This document shows, in pieces, positions 59,780 through 64,000 of a stretch of DNA of 64,000 nt (the first letter of the stretch is position 1; each line of letters begins with the position of its first letter). This DNA is from Anaerolineae bacterium (GTDB taxonomy: Bacteria > Chloroflexota > Anaerolineae > Aggregatilineales > UBA3940): contig JAFGOY010000035.1 in the NCBI GenBank assembly GCA_016926255.1, positions 1 through 64,000 of the forward strand. The letters run 5' to 3'. The notes beneath the pieces were generated by a model, which was not told where the DNA came from, ran no database searches, and saw only the letters and a list, made by a program, of their open reading frames with translations. The translations under genes and the position numbers were made by a program.

Positions 59780-61582
59780 ATGGGATTTGGACACGGACCC
59801 CGCCGGGGCGGGATGAAAATCGAAGACGCTGCCGATCAGCGAAAGGCCATCAGTCGGCTTGCCGCCTACCTGAAACCTTATGCATGGGCGATTGCCGGGG
59901 TGACTCTTCTGATCATCCTGTCGACTCTGGGCAGCCTCGCCGGGCCGATCATGGTCGGCAAGGCCATCGACCTTTATATCATCCCCGGTGACGTGCCGGG
60001 GCTGCTGCGGATGGGAATAATCCTGCTTGGTGTCTACCTCGCGTCCAGCGGCACTTCGATTGCCTACTCGTTGATCATGGTCAATATTTCCCAGAAATTG
60101 ATCAAGAACATCCGCGCCGACCTTTTCAACCATATCCAGACTCTTTCGATGGGCTTCTTTGATGAGCACGAAGCAGGCGACCTGATGAGCCGCATCACCA
60201 ACGACACCGACGCGATCAACCGTGTCCTGTCGAACGGCATGGTTCAGTTGATCTCTAACATCTTGCAGTTGGTCGGAATCCTCATCGCCATGCTCGTCCT
60301 GAACTGGCGGCTGGCGCTCGGTTCGCTGGTCGTTCTCCCGCTGATGGTCCTCGTCACCATGTCGATTGCCAGCCGCACACGCCAGGCGTTCCGCGAGGTT
60401 CAGTTCAACCTCGGCGCGTTGAACGCCAACGCCGAGGAGAACATCTCCGGTGTGCGGGTCGTCCGTGCTTTCGCTCGTGAGAAGGAAACCATCGACCAGT
60501 TCCGCTCGGTCAACCTTAATAACCGCGATGCAGGCATCAAGGCCGAGCGGATCACCGCCCTGCTGATGCCCCTCATCCACGTGATGAGCACCGTCGCCGT
60601 AGCGATCATCGCCGGGCTGGGGGGCTGGCTTGCCCTCCGCGATCTGATATCCGTCGGCGTGATCGTTTCCTTCATTAGCTACAGCTACCAGTTCTTCGGC
60701 CCGATCCGCCAGCTGGCCCAGCTTTACAATCAGCTTCAATCAGCGCTGGCCGGTGCCGAGCGCATCTTCTATGTGATCGACACCTTGCCCACCGTCGCTG
60801 ACAGGCCCGGCGCGGAGCCGCTGCCCCGCATCGCAGGCCGCGTCGAATTCGACCACGTCTGCTTTGCCTATGAGGAAGACAAGCCCGTCCTCAAAGACGT
60901 TTCGCTCGTCGCCGAGCCGGGCCAGACCATCGCCTTGGTCGGCCCGACCGGTGCCGGGAAGACGACCATCATCAACCTGTTGAGCCGCTTCTACGATGTC
61001 AACGAAGGCACGATCCGCATTGACGGGCATGACATCCGCGACATCCAGCAGAAGACGCTGCGCCGCCAGCTTGGGATCGTCCTCCAGGACACGTATCTGT
61101 TCACCGAAACGGTGATGGACAACATTCGCTACGGGCGTCCCGACGCCACCGACGAGGAAGTGATCGAGGCGGCAAAACTCGCCAATGCCGATCAGTTCAT
61201 CAGCCGACTGCCACAGGGCTACCAGACGAAAGTCTCCGAGCAGGGCAGCAACTTCAGCCAGGGGCAGCGGCAGCTTCTCGCCATCGCCCGCGCAGTGCTC
61301 GCCGACCCCGCCATCCTGATCCTCGACGAGGCGACCAGCAGCGTCGATACCCGCACCGAGATGCACATTCAGGACGCGCTGCTGCGTCTGATGGAGGGCC
61401 GCACCGCATTCGTCATCGCCCACCGCCTCTCGACCATCCGCGAGGCCGACGCCGTCCTGGTGATCAACGAGAACGCGATCATCGAGCGCGGCACCCACGC
61501 GGAGCTGCTCGAACAGCGCGGCTTCTACTACGATCTCTACATGAGCCAGTTCCGCCGCGCCCAATCCATCGCCGCAGACTGA
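59780..61582 (+). CDS. ABC exporter half-transporter B (catalytic site)
   Basis: 600 residues with the same architecture as its partner. Walker A LVGPTGAGKTT, Walker B LILDEATSSVD with catalytic Glu517, but a divergent signature FSQGQRQLLAIARA. The residue pattern is complementary to the upstream gene: this protein's Walker B pairs with the partner's good LSGGQ, giving one active ATP site, while the other site combines the Asp-type Walker B with FSQGQ. This is the textbook design of heterodimeric drug exporters. A terminator follows. Confidence 0.94.
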   Translation: MGFGHGPRRGGMKIEDAADQRKAISRLAAYLKPYAWAIAGVTLLIILSTLGSLAGPIMVGKAIDLYIIPGDVPGLLRMGIILLGVYLASSGTSIAYSLIMVNISQKLIKNIRADLFNHIQTLSMGFFDEHEAGDLMSRITNDTDAINRVLSNGMVQLISNILQLVGILIAMLVLNWRLALGSLVVLPLMVLVTMSIASRTRQAFREVQFNLGALNANAEENISGVRVVRAFAREKETIDQFRSVNLNNRDAGIKAERITALLMPLIHVMSTVAVAIIAGLGGWLALRDLISVGVIVSFISYSYQFFGPIRQLAQLYNQLQSALAGAERIFYVIDTLPTVADRPGAEPLPRIAGRVEFDHVCFAYEEDKPVLKDVSLVAEPGQTIALVGPTGAGKTTIINLLSRFYDVNEGTIRIDGHDIRDIQQKTLRRQLGIVLQDTYLFTETVMDNIRYGRPDATDEEVIEAAKLANADQFISRLPQGYQTKVSEQGSNFSQGQRQLLAIARAVLADPAILILDEATSSVDTRTEMHIQDALLRLMEGRTAFVIAHRLSTIREADAVLVINENAIIERGTHAELLEQRGFYYDLYMSQFRRAQSIAAD

Positions 61583-61646
61583 CCAATACAACGGTAAAAG
61601 CGATACTCACTGTGAAATGAGCATCGCTTTCATCAATTCGCCGGTA

Positions 61647-61675
61647 GGGCGGGCCTTGTGCCCGCCCGTTTTTTT
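61647..61675 (+). terminator. Intrinsic terminator after ABC operon
   Basis: GGGCGGGC-CTTGT-GCCCGCCC, 8-bp stem, then G and seven T residues. The same GGTAGGG...CTTGT frame as the hairpin at 59671-59700, with different arm bases. Confidence 0.9.
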
Positions 61676-61725
61676 GTCCATAATTCACACATACAGTACC
61701 CGAAAGCGCACAGTTGGAAATATCA

Positions 61726-61965
61726 ATGGCATTCCTTATTATTCCGCTTGTTTCCATATCCTTGATCGCCTGGCTCTGGCCCGAACGATTCATGCGTTTC
61801 TTCCGAAACCTGGGAGCAGTAGACTCTAAAAGTGATCTGGGACTCTCTCTCTGGGTTACCAGCAAACGTTGGAGAACCGACCGGGTCTATCTGGATTATG
61901 CACGGTACTTGTTTCCACTCATTGCCATATTCTTCATTGTGATGTGGATTCTCTCCGAGACATAA
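61726..61965 (+). CDS. Hypothetical two-helix membrane protein
   Basis: 79 residues from the ATG at 61726 (TTGGAAA upstream, weak). Two hydrophobic ends (AFLIIPLVSISLIAWLW and YLFPLIAIFFIVMWILS) with a basic middle (FMRFFRNLGAVDSKSD, VTSKRWRTDRVYLDYARY). AT-richer than neighbours. No family recognised. Stands alone between the ABC operon terminator and a repeat block. Confidence 0.6.
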   Translation: MAFLIIPLVSISLIAWLWPERFMRFFRNLGAVDSKSDLGLSLWVTSKRWRTDRVYLDYARYLFPLIAIFFIVMWILSET

Positions 61966-61988
61966 ACAAAAACTGGCATACCACCGAT

Positions 61989-62122
61989 CCTGATCGCCCC
62001 CAGAGCTGGGGGAGATGGCGAACCTTAGGTTCGTTATCGGGGGATGGACGTTTTGACGAAGGCAAAACTTCTAATAATCAACCGTCAGGTTGATTAACGA
62101 TGTCGCGCAGCGACAGAGGGGA
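61989..62122. repeat. Modular palindromic repeat (type A)
   Basis: TGATCGCCCCCAGAGCTGGGGGAGATG, CGAACCTTAGGTTCG, TTTTGACGAAGGCAAAA, TCAACCGTCAGGTTGA, TGTCGCGCAGCGACAG, AGGGGAACG in series. Shares its opening block and TTTTG module with 57592-57765 and 62871-62976. Confidence 0.78.
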
Positions 62123-62171
62123 ACGTAACACTACCGCGCTATAATACACCCCACAACGAAAGGAACCGACC

Positions 62172-62702
62172 ATGCCCGACTATCTGATCCGTGAAGCAAC
62201 CCTCGACGATGCCCAGGCATTGCTCGACTATCTGAAAACCCTCGCCGAGGAACCCAACATCCCTCTGCCTCTCGTCCCCGGCTGCGTGAACCTCACTATC
62301 GAAGATGAGCGCGGCTATCTCACCGGCCACATCGAAGCCGATAACGCCACCTACCTCGTCGTCGAAGCCGACGGCCAGATCGTCGGCTCGGCCCACGGCA
62401 CCCCACACCCAAGCCCGATTATGGCCCCGATGGTCTCCCACGTGGTCGAGATCGGCCTGTCGCTGCTGCCGGAATGGCGCGGCAAAGGCATCGGCACCGA
62501 ACTGATGCACCACCTCATCGACTGGGCCAAACAGACCGGCACAATCAAACGAGTCGAGCTTGAAGTCTTCGCCTACAACGAAAAAGCGATCCATATCTAT
62601 GAACGCCTCGGCTTCGAACACGAAGGCCGCCGCCGCAAAGCCTTCTTCCGCGACGGCGAATACCTCGACTCACTGCGTATGGCCCTCTGGATCGGAGATT
62701 AA
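62172..62702 (+). CDS. GNAT N-acetyltransferase (RimI-like)
   Basis: 176 residues. YLIREATLDDAQALLDYLKTLAEEP at the start, HVVEIGLSLLPEWRGKGIGTELMHHLIDWAKQTGT with the acetyl-CoA loop RGKGIG (about 108-113), and NEKAIHIYERLGFEHEGRRRKAFFRDGEYLDSLRMALW. Close in pattern to acetyltransferases that modify ribosomal proteins or small amines. AAAGGAA precedes the ATG. A partial duplicate of its 3' end lies about 70 bp downstream. Confidence 0.9.
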   Translation: MPDYLIREATLDDAQALLDYLKTLAEEPNIPLPLVPGCVNLTIEDERGYLTGHIEADNATYLVVEADGQIVGSAHGTPHPSPIMAPMVSHVVEIGLSLLPEWRGKGIGTELMHHLIDWAKQTGTIKRVELEVFAYNEKAIHIYERLGFEHEGRRRKAFFRDGEYLDSLRMALWIGD

Positions 62703-62714
62703 CCCGCGCCACTG

Positions 62715-62769
62715 AGTCCCCCTTTGTGAGGGGGGACAGCCTATTGCTTGGCGATAGGCTGGGGGGGGG
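62715..62769. repeat. C/G-tract palindrome between GNAT gene and remnant
   Basis: GTCCCCCTTTGTGAGGGGGGAC and AGCCTATTGCTTGGCGATAGGCT hairpins followed by nine G residues. It separates the intact GNAT 3' end from its duplicated fragment. Confidence 0.65.
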
Positions 62770-62770
62770 C

Positions 62771-62824
62771 CGCGACGGCGAATACCTCGACTCACTCACG
62801 ATGGCATTGTGGATCGGTGAATAG
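62771..62824 (+). pseudogene. GNAT 3'-end remnant
   Basis: 18 in-frame codons, RDGEYLDSLTMALWIGE then TAG, nearly identical to the last 18 codons of the intact GNAT gene (62649-62702). The first 26 bases are the same; later positions differ, several at codon third positions. It has no start and nothing upstream, so it is a leftover of a tandem duplication or of repeat-driven recombination. Confidence 0.75.
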
Positions 62825-62870
62825 GTCTTTAATCCAACCCGACTAAACAAACCGTAACTAACAAAGCCAA

Positions 62871-62976
62871 CCCTGATCGCCCCCAAGTCTGGGGGAGATG
62901 TCTTCGCAGGAAACAGAGGGGGATGGAACTTTTGCCACAGGCAAAATTCCCATCAATCAGCCAGCGGCTGATCATC
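62871..62976. repeat. Modular palindromic repeat overlapping PAT-like gene end
   Basis: TGATCGCCCCCAAGTCTGGGGGAGATG, TCTTCGCAGGAAACAGAGGGGG, TTTTGCCACAGGCAAAA and TCAGCCAGCGGCTGA. The last hairpin (62957-62971) lies within the final codons of the minus-strand PAT-like gene. Confidence 0.75.
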
Positions 62977-63564
62977 CACCATCGATTCCCCCGCCCACAG
63001 CGCCCTCAACCACACATCCGATCCCCGCACCGATTTGACCTTCTTCGGCGGCTTCGGCTGGCTCACATGCATACCCAGATCGCGCTGCCACCACCCCACA
63101 TCCCGCCACGCGCCCAGCTTGTACCCCACCGACCGGTATACGCCGACCGGTTCGAATCCCATCGACTCGTGCAGCCCAACACTCCCCGGATTGGGCAGGG
63201 CGATCCCGGCAAACATATTGACGTAGCCCAGCAGTTCGAGCGTTGTGAACAGCGACGTATACAGTGCCTTCGCCACTCCCCGTCGTCTGAATCGTTCATC
63301 GACATACACCGACACGTCCACTGACCATTGATACGCAGATCGCGCCCGGTGCTGACTGGCGTAGGCATACCCCGCCACCTGCCGATCGATCTCCAGCACT
63401 ATCCACGGATAATTGACCGTCGTCTGCTCGATCCGCTCCGCCATCTCCTCGATGGTCGGCACCTCGACTTCGAACGAGATCGCCGTATTCGCCACCACCG
63501 GCCCGTAGATGTCTAAAATCCCCGCGCTGTCATCCCGACTGGCTTCCCGAATAGTCGTTTTCAT
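62953..63564 (-). CDS. PAT-like GNAT N-acetyltransferase
   Basis: 203 residues. IREASRDDSAGILDIYGPVVANTAISFEVEVPTIEEMAERI opens as in phosphinothricin acetyltransferases; then VDVSVYVDERFRRRGVAKALYTSLFTTLELLGYVNMFAGIALPNPGSVGLHESMGFEPVGVYRSVGYKLGAWRDVGWWQRDLG, all family hallmarks (acetyl-CoA loop RRRGVA; catalytic-site SVGYKLGAWRDVGWWQ). Such enzymes detoxify glufosinate-like or arsinothricin-like amino acids, or acetylate methionine analogues. The last 10 residues (SMVDDQPLAD) are encoded by a palindromic repeat. Substrate not certain. Confidence 0.9.
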   Translation of the reverse strand: MKTTIREASRDDSAGILDIYGPVVANTAISFEVEVPTIEEMAERIEQTTVNYPWIVLEIDRQVAGYAYASQHRARSAYQWSVDVSVYVDERFRRRGVAKALYTSLFTTLELLGYVNMFAGIALPNPGSVGLHESMGFEPVGVYRSVGYKLGAWRDVGWWQRDLGMHVSQPKPPKKVKSVRGSDVWLRALWAGESMVDDQPLAD

Positions 63565-63577
63565 TTCTCACCGCCCA

Positions 63578-63616
63578 ACAACAAAGGCCCGGCATGGATA
63601 CCGCCACACCGGGCCT
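63578..63616 (-). terminator. Terminator of HPS-like gene
   Basis: AGGCCCGG (63585-63592) and CCGGGCCT (63609-63616) form an 8-bp stem with a 16-nt loop. On the minus strand it is followed by TTTGTTGTTGGG. It lies 29 bp past the HPS-like stop. Confidence 0.7.
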
Positions 63617-63644
63617 CGATCATCTCACCAATCAACCCAACGCG

Positions 63645-64000
63645 CTATTCAATCGTCTCCAGGAACTGCCGTGACATCGCCCCGACATCCGTATCGGTGC
63701 GGATGCCGGTCCAGGGGTCGCCCGGCCTCACCAGGTTCGCCACGACGATGCTGGCCCCGTTGAAGATTGCGCTGCGCGCCTCTTTCAGATCGACGCCGCC
63801 TGCTGCTGAGATCAGCACCGGGTATTTACTGCGCAGCCGGTTGACGTGTCGATACTGGATTACTATCCCGCGAATCGACTCTTCGTCGCGGCCCCGGTGC
63901 AGCACCACCACATCGGGCGGCGAACTGAGTTGCCGCACCACCTTCAGCGGGTCGTCGACGCCCAGCATGTCGATCATCGACACCATGCCCAGTTTCTGGC
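63645..64000 (-). CDS. 3-hexulose-6-phosphate synthase-like protein (5' end outside window)
   Basis: The visible 118 residues are the C-terminal part of an orotidine monophosphate decarboxylase/HPS (HUMPS) superfamily barrel; the reading frame continues past the right edge, so the start is missing. KLGMVSMIDMLGV matches the conserved Asp strand, VVLHRGRDE the following strand, and ISAAGGVDLKEARSAIFNGASIVVANLVRP the phosphate-binding end. HPS condenses formaldehyde with ribulose 5-phosphate. Whether this protein does so, or is a related decarboxylase/aldolase, needs the missing residues. Confidence 0.75.
   Translation of the reverse strand, partial: QKLGMVSMIDMLGVDDPLKVVRQLSSPPDVVVLHRGRDEESIRGIVIQYRHVNRLRSKYPVLISAAGGVDLKEARSAIFNGASIVVANLVRPGDPWTGIRTDTDVGAMSRQFLETIE

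Noticed and set aside
57724-60739. Long minus-strand frames (383 and 405 codons) opposite the ABC genes
   Set aside because: Antisense to intact ABC transporters; shadow frames of codon bias.
1611-62976. CRISPR array
   Set aside because: The repeats are scattered singly in many spacers, without regular unique spacers of constant length, and no cas genes are present.
1-64000. rRNA or tRNA genes and a prophage or integrated plasmid
   Set aside because: No conserved rRNA stretches or tRNA cloverleaf sequences were recognised, and no integrase, capsid, terminase, relaxase or replication genes are present.

Overview
The window looks like a chromosomal segment of a GC-rich (about 60%) member of the Chloroflexota, most plausibly class Anaerolineae. 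This is inferred, not proven. The grounds are the many lipoproteins with Thr/Pro-rich linkers, LysM and SH3b lipoproteins, a Ser/Thr kinase with an extracytoplasmic beta-sandwich, tandem-GNAT acetyltransferases, three large GT-C-type membrane glycosyltransferase-like proteins, and intergenic spaces full of short nested palindromes. No rRNA, tRNA, phage, plasmid or CRISPR genes were seen.

Layout. 0-8.4 kb: FGGY sugar kinase, membrane-anchored SGNH hydrolase, LysM/M23 lipoprotein, VapBC-type toxin-antitoxin pair, a MITE-like element, YjbQ-family protein, patatin-like lipase and PyrD. 8.5-12.4 kb: a TetR repressor with two near-perfect operators bracketing its promoter, leading into a CPBP protease and an MFS transporter. 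12.4-23 kb: secreted beta-helix protein, PHB-depolymerase-like esterase, DUF2723 membrane protein, SH3b lipoprotein, an AT-richer TIR-HEAT gene, a membrane protein, an SDR and a receiver-kinase fusion. 23-28.9 kb: a second MITE-like copy, a tandem-GNAT operon behind a long leader with two tiny ORFs and terminators, a CIA30 protein, a pentapeptide-repeat membrane protein and MazEF. 29-40.4 kb: YfhO-like protein, membrane molybdopterin oxidoreductase with an internal Tat motif, a methyltransferase behind a leader peptide and attenuator, duplicated MFS transporters, a coiled-coil membrane protein, a lipoprotein and a TPR protein. 40.5-56.9 kb: MutS-like ATPase, four-repeat lipoprotein, NAD-dependent epimerase, PAS sensor kinase, Pmp3/YqaE, PadR, flavodoxin, GT39-like glycosyltransferase with a coupled zinc-ribbon protein, zinc-ribbon membrane protein and Ser/Thr kinase. 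56.9-64 kb: TetR plus a heterodimeric ABC exporter, small GNAT genes, a GNAT remnant and a partial HPS-like gene running off the right edge.

Themes. Several genes suggest response to toxic small molecules: two TetR-controlled export modules, a PAT-like acetyltransferase, tandem GNATs and a methyltransferase. Two of the transferase loci carry leader ORF plus intrinsic terminator arrangements, as in antibiotic-inducible attenuation. One leader peptide, MNRVRLR, resembles the Arg-X-Arg macrolide-stalling motif. The other strong non-coding signal is a dispersed family of modular palindromic repeats at more than a dozen intergenic sites, including two copies of a 164-165 bp element with terminal inverted repeats.

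Most starts were moved from the longest open frame to the ATG/GTG/TTG with a Shine-Dalgarno-like sequence; all functions are predictions from sequence reading alone.
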